NCBI GenBank assembly: GCA_013911345.1
Contig: JACETJ010000020.1
Span: 1-14,271, forward strand
Reading direction: 5' to 3'
Length of the DNA stretch: 14,271 nt
Source: Congregibacter sp.
GTDB lineage: Bacteria; Pseudomonadota; Gammaproteobacteria; Pseudomonadales; Halieaceae
Shown here: positions 7,218-14,271 of the stretch, in pieces
Layout: each line of letters opens with the position of its first letter
How positions within the stretch are numbered: the first letter of the stretch is position 1
Position numbers and translations under genes: made by a program
Notes under the pieces: model-generated
The model's database searches: none
Told to the model about the DNA's origin: nothing
What the model saw: only the letters and a program-made list of their open reading frames with translations

Positions 7218-8891
7218 CTATGAGGGATAAAGCTTTAGCGGACTGATCGTCACACCGGCAGTCTTTTGCGAGGGTTCGTTACGTAACGCATCAATGAGAC
7301 CTTGCGGAGTTTTATCAGGCAGGCCATCAGACACGCCGTGGCCGTAAAGCGAGCGATCTACCTCGCGCAGAAGAGTCGCCAAGTGGTCAGTGCTGACTTG
7401 CGCCAGCGCCGCCAGTGACGAAAAGGCGTTTCCGTGGCGCAGTGCGCCCCAGCGCAATATGGCATCTCTCAAAGCAGCCTTGTCTTGCTGCTCTGCGGCT
7501 TTTCTGATTTGCACCAAACTTTGCCTGAGTGTCCCAGTGTCAGCGCCTGAGATCATCGAGGTAGTCGGCGTGGTAGGAGGATGCCGACGGCTCAGCCAGA
7601 GCGCAACAGCGAGTGTCAGTGCCAACAGCCAGCCGGTGGCAGCGACAGCCCAGAACCATAGGGGCTGGATTGAGTTCGCAGGCGCGACAACCGACGGAGT
7701 TGCAGAACCATTGATTTGATCGGCCGGCTGGGTCGCTGTGACAGCGACCGTTTTCGCGGGCAAGACGGCAAATTCCAGACTATCTGTTTCGGTATTCCAC
7801 CAAGGCACACGAATTTCGGGCAAGGTCCAGGTGCCGCCAGAACGCGCCACAAGCGCTTCGCTTTGGATCCGACGTCCCTGCAGACCGTCTGCCAGTTCGC
7901 TTTGATCGATGGACTCTTGATCGGGGTAAAACCGGATTTCTGGAATGTTGATCGCCCCTTGCACGCTGCTAAGAGGCGGCAGCTGGCTACCCTGTAAGCC
8001 TCGGGCGGTCAGGGTTAACGTTCGCGTTGTGGAGTCGCCAACATCCAGTGCTTCCGGATTGATGGACCAGTTTTCCTCCAGCGTCAACGCTCTCGCAGGG
8101 AGCCAAACCTCACCGGGAAAGCTAGCTGGAACGGTTTTGACATTGATCTCGACTGGCTGGGAAGCCATGCGCAGTCGTCTTCCAAGACGCGCACCCAGCA
8201 GCGAGCGGCCTGGTTGGACTTCGCGCGCGGTGAAGCCAATTGCTGGTATCACCAGTGGCCCGCTTTTTTGGGGATAGACAGCATATCGCAGTTCGGTGAC
8301 CAGCCATGTTCGGTTGCCAACCCGCCGCTGAAAAGATCGGCGCTCAAGATTTTCGACCACTGCATCGGGAATATCGAAGGCTGAAATTTCGCCACCATCG
8401 AGATTAATCGCCTGCTGCAGTGTGACCGTGAGAATGATCTCGGACTGCACGTAGACGCTGCTCTGGTCCACGCTTGCGTCGAACAGCACCAGCTCATCGC
8501 CTGGAGCGATGACCGGTTCGGGATTCACGCGGATGGCAAGTGGCGTGGTACTGCGCCCACCGGCCGTGAGTGACGGAATTGTGAGCGTGCCCTCGCGCAG
8601 GGGCGCTAATTCCATTTCGAGTGTGCGGGTAACCTGATTTTGCCCATTAACAAAACGCGCATTGGTCGCGCTCGATCGGGACAGAATTTCCCAGTCGCGA
8701 TTTAGGGGTGTGAGATCAATCTCGGCAGGTTGCTCCCCCGCATCCCCGAGTAATGTCAGCCGGAGTGTCTCCCCCATGGCGATGGTGCGTCGGTCCGCCG
8801 TTGCAGAAAGTTCCGCCCACGCGAGGCTGCCCCACAGCAACAGGAATATAGCTGCGATGCAGACGACCGTGTTACCAGCGAATCGATTCAT
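7218..8891 (-). CDS. batD: BatD, signal-peptide-bearing membrane-anchored protein
   Basis: A 557-residue BatD-family protein, the periplasmic partner in MoxR/Bat clusters. It opens with a clear signal peptide (about 1-26: hydrophobic CIAAIFLLLWGSLAWA followed by ELSATADR). A large beta-rich extracytoplasmic region follows, with repeated sandwich-like units: an ATADRRTIAMGETLRLTL first strand pair, then DQSSVYVQSEIILTVTLQQ, a second unit of the same type. A single transmembrane helix lies at about 410-433 (LWFWAVAATGWLLALTLAVALWL), and the last ~120 residues are cytosolic and helical. ATG 8891 is chosen because the signal peptide begins there and GAGGAA sits just upstream; the open frame to 9056 lies within the batB-batC gene. 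It overlaps that gene's stop by 20 nt. The biochemical role is unknown; the name comes from Bacteroides aerotolerance. Confidence 0.88.
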   Translation of the reverse strand: MNRFAGNTVVCIAAIFLLLWGSLAWAELSATADRRTIAMGETLRLTLLGDAGEQPAEIDLTPLNRDWEILSRSSATNARFVNGQNQVTRTLEMELAPLREGTLTIPSLTAGGRSTTPLAIRVNPEPVIAPGDELVLFDASVDQSSVYVQSEIILTVTLQQAINLDGGEISAFDIPDAVVENLERRSFQRRVGNRTWLVTELRYAVYPQKSGPLVIPAIGFTAREVQPGRSLLGARLGRRLRMASQPVEINVKTVPASFPGEVWLPARALTLEENWSINPEALDVGDSTTRTLTLTARGLQGSQLPPLSSVQGAINIPEIRFYPDQESIDQSELADGLQGRRIQSEALVARSGGTWTLPEIRVPWWNTETDSLEFAVLPAKTVAVTATQPADQINGSATPSVVAPANSIQPLWFWAVAATGWLLALTLAVALWLSRRHPPTTPTTSMISGADTGTLRQSLVQIRKAAEQQDKAALRDAILRWGALRHGNAFSSLAALAQVSTDHLATLLREVDRSLYGHGVSDGLPDKTPQGLIDALRNEPSQKTAGVTISPLKLYPS

Positions 8892-10671
8892 CAGGTTCCT
8901 CGCCCTCTCTGAGTCTTTGCATCGTTTGATAGCGGAATTTGCGGCGCAGCAGGCCGCCTGGGTCATCCGGTACTCGCCGCAACCATTGTTCAAGTGCCTG
9001 CTGCTCCTCCAGCGCTTCGTCAAACTTCGCCATCTGCTCCTGCGTTGCGGCTTCAAGGGCTTCGGCGTTCATGTCCTGTGCGTCCGCCATGGTGGGGTCT
9101 TGTTCGCCCTGCTGCTCTTGATCAGACTCTGATTGACTGCTCTGACCGTTCTCGGACTCCTCACTGTTTTCACCGTCGCTTTGTTCTTGTTCCCCCTGCT
9201 CTGACGAATCAGAGGTAGAGTCGCCTTGTGATTCGCTCTCGCTGTCCTCTTCAGACTGGTCGCCCTCCTGATTTTGCTGATCACCCTCCTGATCCTGTTG
9301 CTGTTCCTGTTCCTCCTGATCAAGCAGTGACTGAATAAAATCGCGATTCGCGATGGCGTCCTCCGCATCGGGCTCCAGACTAAGACTCTCCTCATAGGCG
9401 CTGAGTGCCCCCCTCAGGTCGCCCTCGAGTGCCAGCGCGTTCCCAAGGTTGTAAAGGTTGTTAGCGGTGTTCTCACCGGCGAAGTTCTGCGCCGCCTGAT
9501 CGTAGCTGCCCGCTTGATATTCAGCGACCCCGCGCCAGCTCGAATCGGTAAAGGCAGCCGCCGCCTCTGACGCTTCACCGGCGGCGAGGTGACGGGCGCC
9601 CTGTTGGTCGGGGGTTAGCCACAAGTCATCCCAATCGGCAGCCTCGGGCGGTGGCGCGTGCACCATCAGCATAAAAACGATACTTGCCACGACGCCTTTG
9701 CGAAAAGCGGGTAGCATCAACAGTGCTACCAGTGCGGCGAGCCAGAACCCTTGGTCCTGCCATGCGTCAGTTTGGCGATCGAGGTCCAGTTCCCCCTCGG
9801 TTGCTATCACGTCGCGACGTGTTAGCGATTCAATATCCTGTTCATCGAGGCTCACTTCCTCGTACGGTGCACCGAGTGCTGCGGCGAATGCTGACAGCTG
9901 ATTGCGATCGAGCGCGGGAATAACGATCTCGCCGTTGTTATCTTTAAGGAAGCCGCCATTGGGGAGCGGGATGGGCGCGCCGCTCGCCGTGCCGACTCCC
10001 AAGATGGCGAGACTGGCCCCGCTGTCATCGAGCGCCGATTGGACTCGGCGTTCGTCAAATCCGGGGAGACCATCAGTCATCAATAAAATATGCCCGCCCT
10101 GCGCGCCCGCAGTCAGCAGTAGATCTGAAGCGAGCTCAATTGCACTGGTGGCATCGGCGCCTGGGAGCGGCATGATGGTAGGGGAGAGTGCCGGCATGAG
10201 GTTGGCAATCGTGCGGGTATCGTCAGTCAGAGGTGTGACCACATGCGCGTCACCTGCAAAGACAACCAGACCTGTCACGCCTTCCTGTCGGGTATCCAGC
10301 AGATCCAGGACTTTTTGTCGTGCTCGTTGTATCCGACTGGGTTGAATGTCAGCTGCTAACATAGAGGCACTCAGATCTAGTGCGATGACTAACGCGTCAG
10401 CTCGCTTGATGACCGGAAGCTCTACTCGCTGCAAGCTGGGGCCGGCCGCGGCTACCGTCACGAGCGCCAATAGAAGAGTGGGTGCCCACACCCGAGAACG
10501 CTGGGTTTTTCCGCGCTGCTCGGGCATAAGGAAAGGCAACAAATCAGCATCAATGACCTTGGTCCAGTCGCCCTGATGAATCCGACGGTACCAGAGTGCT
10601 AACGCCACCAGCGGGCAGGCGGTTAGGCCCCACAGAAGCTCCGGTCGCAGCAGATGGACGCCATCAATCAT
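8872..10671 (-). CDS. BatB-BatC fusion: VWA domain plus TPR plus acidic tract
   Basis: A 599-residue membrane protein joining what are two genes (batB, batC) in Bacteroides. Helices at about 8-28 and 62-80 precede a von Willebrand A domain with a complete MIDAS: D99-x-S101-x-S103, T175 and D200 in MTDG, so it should bind a divalent metal. A third helix region (about 308-338) leads to an extracytoplasmic or cytosolic TPR segment (353-440: AAGEASEAAAAF, NLYNLGNALALEGDLRGALSAYEESLSLEPD). Then comes a very acidic Q/E/D/S tract (452-525) and a conserved end with VPDDPGGLLRRKFRYQ. ATG 10671 overlaps the batA stop in an ATGA. The fused form is, to my knowledge, common in Gammaproteobacteria. It probably meets BatA and BatD in the inner membrane; the partners are inferred from context. 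Confidence 0.9.
   Translation of the reverse strand: MIDGVHLLRPELLWGLTACPLVALALWYRRIHQGDWTKVIDADLLPFLMPEQRGKTQRSRVWAPTLLLALVTVAAAGPSLQRVELPVIKRADALVIALDLSASMLAADIQPSRIQRARQKVLDLLDTRQEGVTGLVVFAGDAHVVTPLTDDTRTIANLMPALSPTIMPLPGADATSAIELASDLLLTAGAQGGHILLMTDGLPGFDERRVQSALDDSGASLAILGVGTASGAPIPLPNGGFLKDNNGEIVIPALDRNQLSAFAAALGAPYEEVSLDEQDIESLTRRDVIATEGELDLDRQTDAWQDQGFWLAALVALLMLPAFRKGVVASIVFMLMVHAPPPEAADWDDLWLTPDQQGARHLAAGEASEAAAAFTDSSWRGVAEYQAGSYDQAAQNFAGENTANNLYNLGNALALEGDLRGALSAYEESLSLEPDAEDAIANRDFIQSLLDQEEQEQQQDQEGDQQNQEGDQSEEDSESESQGDSTSDSSEQGEQEQSDGENSEESENGQSSQSESDQEQQGEQDPTMADAQDMNAEALEAATQEQMAKFDEALEEQQALEQWLRRVPDDPGGLLRRKFRYQTMQRLREGEEPDESIRW
9097..9318 (-). repeat. Coding low-complexity acidic Q/E/D/S tract
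   Basis: Inside the batB-batC fusion gene, residues 452-525 consist almost only of Gln, Glu, Asp, Ser, Gly and Asn, with short imperfect motifs such as QEGDQ twice (461-465 and 468-472). The stretch carries a strong negative charge and is surely disordered. The DNA is repetitive only at the codon level, not as an exact tandem array. Confidence 0.85.
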
Positions 10672-11663
10672 CGCGCTAATCCGAAGTCGGGCTTAGTGGC
10701 TAGGCGACTGAGCAAACGGCTGCGCACTACTGCCAGAATGCAGGCAAACGCCAGGGCGGCTAACAGCGGTATCCAGCTCAAGGCGCGTTTTGGGCGGAAA
10801 GTGCTGGCCTCTTGCTCAACCGGCTCGAGTTCATCCAGCAAGGCGTAGACAGTCTCCAGCTCGGCGGGGGACGTGGCTCGGAAGTAGCGCCCACCCGTTG
10901 CCTCTGCGACCGCGTTGAGCATGGCCTCATCGACTTCACTTCGCCCGTTGACAGTGCGACCCAAATTACGGCTGATCCCTATTGTATAAATTTTGACATC
11001 GAGCTGCGCTGCAAGGGCTGCCGCTTCCATAGGGTCCACCGTGCTGGCGGTGTCCTGTCCGTCGGTCAACAAAATAAAGATGCGCGACGATGCCGGTCGC
11101 TCTCGCAGGCGTTTGATGGCCAATCCCAGTGCGTCGCCGATGGCCGTATCCTCGCCGGCGAATCCCAGCTGTGCCTCGTCGATGAATCGGGTGACGGTGC
11201 TCAAGTCAAAAGTAAGAGGCGCCTGCAGATAAGCCCGTGTGCCGAATAGAATCAGGCCTACGCGATCACCCTGCCGCCGCTCTGTAAAGTCGGCCGCAAT
11301 CGCCTTGACGGCGGTGATGCGGGGGACCAAGCGATTGCCCACCTGCATGTCTTCAATTTGCATACTGCCCGAGAGGTCCAGACCCAGCATCAGGTCGCGG
11401 CCGGTATTGGGCAACTCAATAGGTTCGCCTATCCACTGTGGTCGCGCAATCGCCACGATCAACATCATCCAGGTGATCCACAACAACCACCAATAACCGC
11501 GGCCCGACTTCATGCTGCGACTGGCGCCGGTTAAGCCGCGCCATCTGGCGGCAAATGGTGCCCGAAGGGCAGAGGGCTGCAGAGACTCTCCCTTGCTGAA
11601 TCGATAGATCACCCAAGGCAAGGGCGCCGCGGCAAAGACCCAAGGCCATAGCCACTCAAGCAT
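10668..11663 (-). CDS. batA: BatA, membrane-anchored VWA domain protein
   Basis: A 331-residue inner-membrane protein with a von Willebrand A domain between N-terminal (about 4-20 and 57-74) and C-terminal (about 295-314) helices. The MIDAS metal site is complete: D96-L-S98-G-S100, T173 in GEDTAIGDAL, and D201 in LLTDGQDT. The SRIFILLTDG strand and the IYTIGIS strand are classical for the fold. ATG 11663 is chosen because a GAGG precedes it by 7 nt and the first helix starts right after it; the frame is open to 11705, but that part lies inside the DUF4381 gene. It overlaps that gene's end by 8 nt and the following VWA-TPR gene by 4 nt. The aerotolerance role is known only by name from Bacteroides. 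Confidence 0.9.
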   Translation of the reverse strand: MLEWLWPWVFAAAPLPWVIYRFSKGESLQPSALRAPFAARWRGLTGASRSMKSGRGYWWLLWITWMMLIVAIARPQWIGEPIELPNTGRDLMLGLDLSGSMQIEDMQVGNRLVPRITAVKAIAADFTERRQGDRVGLILFGTRAYLQAPLTFDLSTVTRFIDEAQLGFAGEDTAIGDALGLAIKRLRERPASSRIFILLTDGQDTASTVDPMEAAALAAQLDVKIYTIGISRNLGRTVNGRSEVDEAMLNAVAEATGGRYFRATSPAELETVYALLDELEPVEQEASTFRPKRALSWIPLLAALAFACILAVVRSRLLSRLATKPDFGLAR

Positions 11664-12111
11664 GGGTCGCCTCGTGCCGTCGTAACCAGTGCTCGGCCGC
11701 ATCAAATAGACGACCGCTCACGGGTGTTGATTCGTGTTGGTAGAGCCCATCAAGCTCGGCAAAAGTATTAGGGGCGACGCCTCGACAGCTTGATTCGAGA
11801 AACCGTTGCCACTGCTCTCCATGAAGTGCGGCGACCTGCTGCTGGGGGAAGGCGCGCAATGCCGTCGCTTTTAGAAGCCAGTTGAGTTCGTCTTGTTGAC
11901 CTTGCCTTGCACGTAGCTCACTGAGAGCGACCAACGCCATCCGCCGATAGGCGGTTTTTAGGCGGCGCTTCCTGAGCCAGATCAGCAAGCCTGCCAGTGT
12001 AGCTATGCACAGAGCCAGCAGCACCCACCAGCCGGGCGCCAGCGGCCACCAACTGATCGCCATAGGTTCCCGCAACGGTGCAAGTTGCGACAGCATCATC
12101 TCCGGGTTCAT
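11656..12111 (-). CDS. DUF4381 single-pass membrane protein
   Basis: A 151-residue protein with one transmembrane helix near the N-terminus (29-46: WVLLALCIATLAGLLIWL) followed by RKRRLK, so the C-terminal ~100 residues should face the cytosol. The LREPMAISWWPLAPGWWVLL segment is the family signature of DUF4381. The cytosolic part is helical and has no catalytic motif that I can see. It sits between the DUF58 gene (4-nt ATGA overlap) and batA (8-nt overlap), a fixed position in MoxR/VWA clusters, which suggests a small membrane subunit or adaptor of the same complex. Function is unknown. Confidence 0.85.
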   Translation of the reverse strand: MNPEMMLSQLAPLREPMAISWWPLAPGWWVLLALCIATLAGLLIWLRKRRLKTAYRRMALVALSELRARQGQQDELNWLLKATALRAFPQQQVAALHGEQWQRFLESSCRGVAPNTFAELDGLYQHESTPVSGRLFDAAEHWLRRHEATHA

Positions 12112-13019
12112 CGTGTGGGAAACACCGTTAGCAACTGCTTCAACGGCTCCTGATGGGTCTGAATTGCTAGAAGGGGAATCCGCAATTCCCGCAGGCGTTT
12201 TGTTAGGGCCGCTATGTGGTTTTGATAATCCGTCTCGTAGGCTTCGCGAACACCCGCAACGCTGGTATCCAATTGCGAGTGCGTCACGCCATCGGTCACT
12301 GCATAAAAACCTGCCTGAGGCAGGCTGCTCTCCAAAGTATCACCGACCGCTACGGCCACGATCTGCGTTTTGCGGGCCAACCGCCTCAGTGGCGCGAGAT
12401 GATCCTCCTCGAAGAGGTCGTGGAAATCGCTGATGAGAAAGATCCGCGTACCCGGCCGGGCAATTCGCTCAAGCTGTTGAAGCAGATCGCCTAACCTCCG
12501 CGTGACGAGGCCATCTCCAGTGGGCAGGCCCTCGGTCACCAGGTCTCCGAACATTTTCAGGACAGCATGCTGACTACGTTTTGGTCGGGTGTCGTGCAAA
12601 GCCTCATCGCCTAGCACGGCGCCGCCGATGCGCTCACCAGCCTGCAGGCCAGACCAGAGGGCCAAAGCCCCGACGTGGGCGGCCATCACAGACTTGAAGC
12701 ACCGGGTAGCGCCAAATTTCATGGGCGCTCGTTGATCAACCGCAACGAGAATGGGCTGCTCTCGGTCCTCGTGAAACAGCTTTGTATGGGGCGTGCCCGA
12801 ACGCGCCGTGACGCGCCAGTCAATGGCTCGGACGTCGTCGCCGGCGGCATAAGCTCGAACTTCATCAAACTCGACGCCGCGACCCCGCTGTCGGGACCGC
12901 CGCATACCCGCGAGGTTTGCCAGCGCGCGCGTCTGTCCCGTGACATCGATAAACCGCGCGGCAAACCGGGCGGCCACAAGCGCCTCTGCAGTCACGGTTG
13001 CACCGCGTGGGCCATTCAT
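12108..13019 (-). CDS. DUF58 domain protein of the MoxR cluster
   Basis: A 303-residue soluble protein. The DUF58 signature is GRGVEFDEVRAYAAGDDVRAIDWRVTARSG (about 46-75) followed by HTKLFHEDREQPILVAVD. The downstream half has a VWA-like order of strands, but the metal site looks degenerate: the expected D-x-S-x-S is D95-Q-R-A-P, and the later TDG is SDFHD. DUF58 proteins are regularly encoded next to MoxR ATPases and are thought to act with them. ATG 13019 leaves a 19-nt gap after moxR; an in-frame TTG at 13061 would add 14 residues and overlap moxR by 23 nt. ATG is preferred as the codon, though its Shine-Dalgarno (AAAGG) is weak and close. The gene ends in a 4-nt overlap with the DUF4381 gene. 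Confidence 0.9.
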   Translation of the reverse strand: MNGPRGATVTAEALVAARFAARFIDVTGQTRALANLAGMRRSRQRGRGVEFDEVRAYAAGDDVRAIDWRVTARSGTPHTKLFHEDREQPILVAVDQRAPMKFGATRCFKSVMAAHVGALALWSGLQAGERIGGAVLGDEALHDTRPKRSQHAVLKMFGDLVTEGLPTGDGLVTRRLGDLLQQLERIARPGTRIFLISDFHDLFEEDHLAPLRRLARKTQIVAVAVGDTLESSLPQAGFYAVTDGVTHSQLDTSVAGVREAYETDYQNHIAALTKRLRELRIPLLAIQTHQEPLKQLLTVFPTR

Positions 13020-13038
13020 TGCCTTTGTGCCGTCCGTG

Positions 13039-13995
13039 TCAGGCAACGGGTATACGCTCAATCAGTCGCTCGACGATGTGATCACTGGTGATACCCGAAG
13101 CTTCGGCCTCGAACGACACGATTAACCGATGACGCAGGCAATCCAAGGCAACGCTCTGCACATCGTCAGGACTGACGTAGTCACGTCCGGCTATCCATGC
13201 GTTGGCTCGCGCGCAGCGGTCGAGGGCGATCGTTGCGCGCGGGCTCGCTCCATACTCTAGCCAACCCGCGAGTTCACTGTCGTAGTGGCCCGGCTCCCGC
13301 GTACCCATAATCAATTGGATAATGTACTCCTCTACGGCGGGTGCCATATGAATATCCAGTACGGCTTTGCGCGCCGAGAAAATATCTGGTTGGGATACAG
13401 TGCCTTCAGGGCGGCTGTGGCTCCCGATCGCTTCGCTTCGTGCCAGCCGCAAGATGGCCTGCTCTGCCCCGGCGTCCGGGTAAGACACGCGAACATGCAT
13501 CAAGAATCGGTCCAGTTGTGCTTCGGGCAAAGGGTAGGTGCCTTCCTGTTCGATGGGGTTCTGAGTCGCCATGACCAGAAATAGCTCCGGCAACTCATAG
13601 GTCTGACTGCCGATACTCACCTGGCGCTCGGCCATCGCCTCGAGCAACGCGGACTGCACTTTTGCAGGGGCGCGGTTAATCTCGTCAGCGAGCACTAAGT
13701 TATTGAAAATGGGACCCTGCTGAAATTCAAACGCACCGGTTTGAGGCCGAAAAATATCCGTTCCGGTGATGTCACCGGGCAGCAGATCGGGCGTGAATTG
13801 GATGCGGTGGAAGCTGCCCTCGATGCCCGCTGCCATCTCCTTGATCGCGCGGGTTTTGGCTAGTCCAGGCGCGCCTTCCACCAGTAGGTGTCCGTCAGCT
13901 AGGAGTGCCAGCATCAACTTGTGAATCAGATCTTGCTGGCCAACAATTTGTTGCCCCAGCCAATTTTCGAGGTTCGCGAGGATTTGGTAGTTCAC
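13039..13995 (-). CDS. MoxR family AAA+ ATPase
   Basis: Cytosolic AAA+ ATPase, thought to act as a chaperone for VWA-domain proteins and metal or cofactor insertion. Motifs with the 318-residue form: Walker A GAPGLAKT (41-48), Walker B LVLADE (100-105), sensor 1 ATQNP (143-147), arginine finger in LDRFLM (R163), and sensor 2 ASPRATIAL (R253). The frame is open to ATG 14046, but I prefer GTG 13995: it puts the conserved 'GQ' at residue 19-20, as in related MoxR proteins, and AAAGG lies 8 nt upstream. From ATG 14046 the protein would be 335 residues and a perfect inverted repeat would fall in its first codons. It is the first gene of the operon moxR-DUF58-DUF4381-batA-batBC-batD. Confidence 0.93.
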   Translation of the reverse strand: MNYQILANLENWLGQQIVGQQDLIHKLMLALLADGHLLVEGAPGLAKTRAIKEMAAGIEGSFHRIQFTPDLLPGDITGTDIFRPQTGAFEFQQGPIFNNLVLADEINRAPAKVQSALLEAMAERQVSIGSQTYELPELFLVMATQNPIEQEGTYPLPEAQLDRFLMHVRVSYPDAGAEQAILRLARSEAIGSHSRPEGTVSQPDIFSARKAVLDIHMAPAVEEYIIQLIMGTREPGHYDSELAGWLEYGASPRATIALDRCARANAWIAGRDYVSPDDVQSVALDCLRHRLIVSFEAEASGITSDHIVERLIERIPVA

Positions 13996-14019
13996 GGATA
14001 AGACCTTTATTACTGCTGT

Positions 14020-14043
14020 GTCAGAAATGGCGTCATTTCTGAC
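14020..14043. promoter_or_regulatory. Perfect 10-bp inverted repeat upstream of moxR
   Basis: On the + strand GTCAGAAATG (14020-14029) is followed by a 4-nt spacer and its exact complement CATTTCTGAC (14034-14043). It lies 25 nt upstream of the preferred moxR start GTG 13995 and directly after the alternative ATG (14044-14046). There is no T-run on either side, so it is not a standard terminator. It could be an operator for a dimeric regulator or a stable hairpin in the mRNA leader. Confidence 0.7.
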
Positions 14044-14064
14044 CATTCCAAGGCCTAAACGTTC

Positions 14065-14086
14065 AAAAATCTCCCTCGGGGGGGAT
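14065..14086 (-). terminator. Likely Rho-independent terminator of rmf
   Basis: Reading the minus strand, ATCCCC (14086-14081) can pair with GGG-A-GAT (14075-14069) with one bulged A, closing a 5-nt loop. It is followed by a run of five T (14069-14065). It starts 17 nt after the rmf stop. The stem is short (6 bp) but GC-rich in the middle, so it may be leaky. Confidence 0.55.
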
Positions 14087-14103
14087 CATGCTCAGGCGAG
14101 TGA

Positions 14104-14271
14104 TCAGAAACCCGACAATTTATAGCATGTCAGGGCGTCTGTGAGACCCTCTTGCCAATCGTTTCGTCCCTCTCGCCAGCCTTCCAGCCACTTAATGCGC
14201 GCCAGACCGGTTAAAAAGGGGCAATTTTCTCTGGAGCGGCCTGAGAGGCCCAACTGATAGCCTCTTTCAAA
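14104..14271 (-). CDS. rmf: Ribosome modulation factor, 5' end outside window
   Basis: The last 55 residues of an Rmf protein, which dimerises 70S ribosomes into inactive 100S particles in stationary phase or slow growth. The frame is open from the window edge to TGA 14104-14106. The visible peptide contains ERGYQLGLSGRSRENCPF and, after a short gap, WLEGWREGRNDW, the well-conserved Rmf pattern (RGYQAG-GRS-x3-CP and WLxGWREG). E. coli Rmf is 55 residues in total; here the part after WREG is longer (RNDWQEGLTDALTCYKLSGF), so the whole protein is somewhat longer than the E. coli one. The start and promoter lie outside. It is upstream of, and on the same strand as, the moxR operon, with a likely terminator between. 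Confidence 0.93.
   Translation of the reverse strand, partial: FERGYQLGLSGRSRENCPFLTGLARIKWLEGWREGRNDWQEGLTDALTCYKLSGF
14119..14147 (-). promoter_or_regulatory. Possible sigma-70 promoter inside the end of rmf
   Basis: On the minus strand TGCTATAAA (14127-14119) fits an extended -10 element (TGnTATAAT). A poor -35 (GTCTCA, 14147-14142) lies 17 nt upstream. It would send transcripts towards moxR, but they would meet the rmf terminator first. It lies in rmf codons, so it may be chance. Confidence 0.2.

Noticed and set aside
8892..9056. N-terminal extension of batD to 9056
   Set aside because: The extra 55 residues are basic and lie inside the batB-batC gene, and they would bury the clear signal peptide that begins at 8891.
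8662..9132. 156-residue + strand ORF across the batD/batBC junction
   Set aside because: It runs antisense to two recognised genes whose motifs are clear, and its sequence has no recognisable pattern.
14020..14043. Inverted repeat as a transcription terminator
   Set aside because: No T-run follows it on either strand; the better terminator for rmf is the hairpin at 14065-14086.

Overview
The window is a piece of an ordinary, densely packed bacterial chromosome of moderately high GC, with 14 protein genes and almost no spacer DNA. Several genes point to a Gammaproteobacterium: rmf, the YeaC/DUF1315 gene followed by a DUF2797 gene and pepN, and a GlpG-like rhomboid protease after nadK. A free-living, probably marine lineage is my guess; no species can be named from sequence alone. 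I see no transposase, integrase, phage gene, tRNA, rRNA or CRISPR array.

Left half, + strand (1-7105): the 3' end of lipA (lipoyl synthase, of a type that resembles mitochondrial LIAS), a GT-B glycosyltransferase starting 1 nt after lipA, a 10-codon candidate leader ORF whose stop overlaps the nadK start, nadK (NAD kinase), a GlpG-like rhomboid protease, a YeaC/DUF1315 small protein, a DUF2797 cysteine-rich protein and pepN (M1 aminopeptidase N). Several of these overlap or nearly touch, so they look co-transcribed, although their biochemical roles are only loosely related (cofactor synthesis, membrane and cytosolic proteolysis, unknowns).

Middle (7106-7217): a 112-nt convergent gap between pepN and the minus-strand operon. 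It holds about four tandem copies of a 13-bp unit and no obvious terminator.

Right half, - strand (14271 down to 7218): the 3' part of rmf (ribosome modulation factor) at the window edge, a short hairpin with a T-run as its terminator, then a six-gene operon: moxR (AAA+ ATPase), a DUF58 protein, a DUF4381 protein, batA (VWA domain), a batB-batC fusion (VWA plus TPR plus a long acidic Q/E/D/S tract) and batD. Five junctions are 4-20 nt overlaps or a 19-nt gap, so the products are probably made together and may form one membrane-anchored complex in which the MoxR ATPase acts on or with the VWA proteins. This is the known MoxR/Bat (aerotolerance) type of cluster, whose molecular function in Gammaproteobacteria is still unclear.

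The most striking non-coding signal is a perfect 10-bp inverted repeat (14020-14043) just upstream of the preferred moxR start. It lies between the rmf terminator and the operon and could be an operator or an mRNA leader hairpin. I do not see a wholly new system; the best leads are this element, the nadK leader ORF, the tandem repeat and the uncharacterised proteins.
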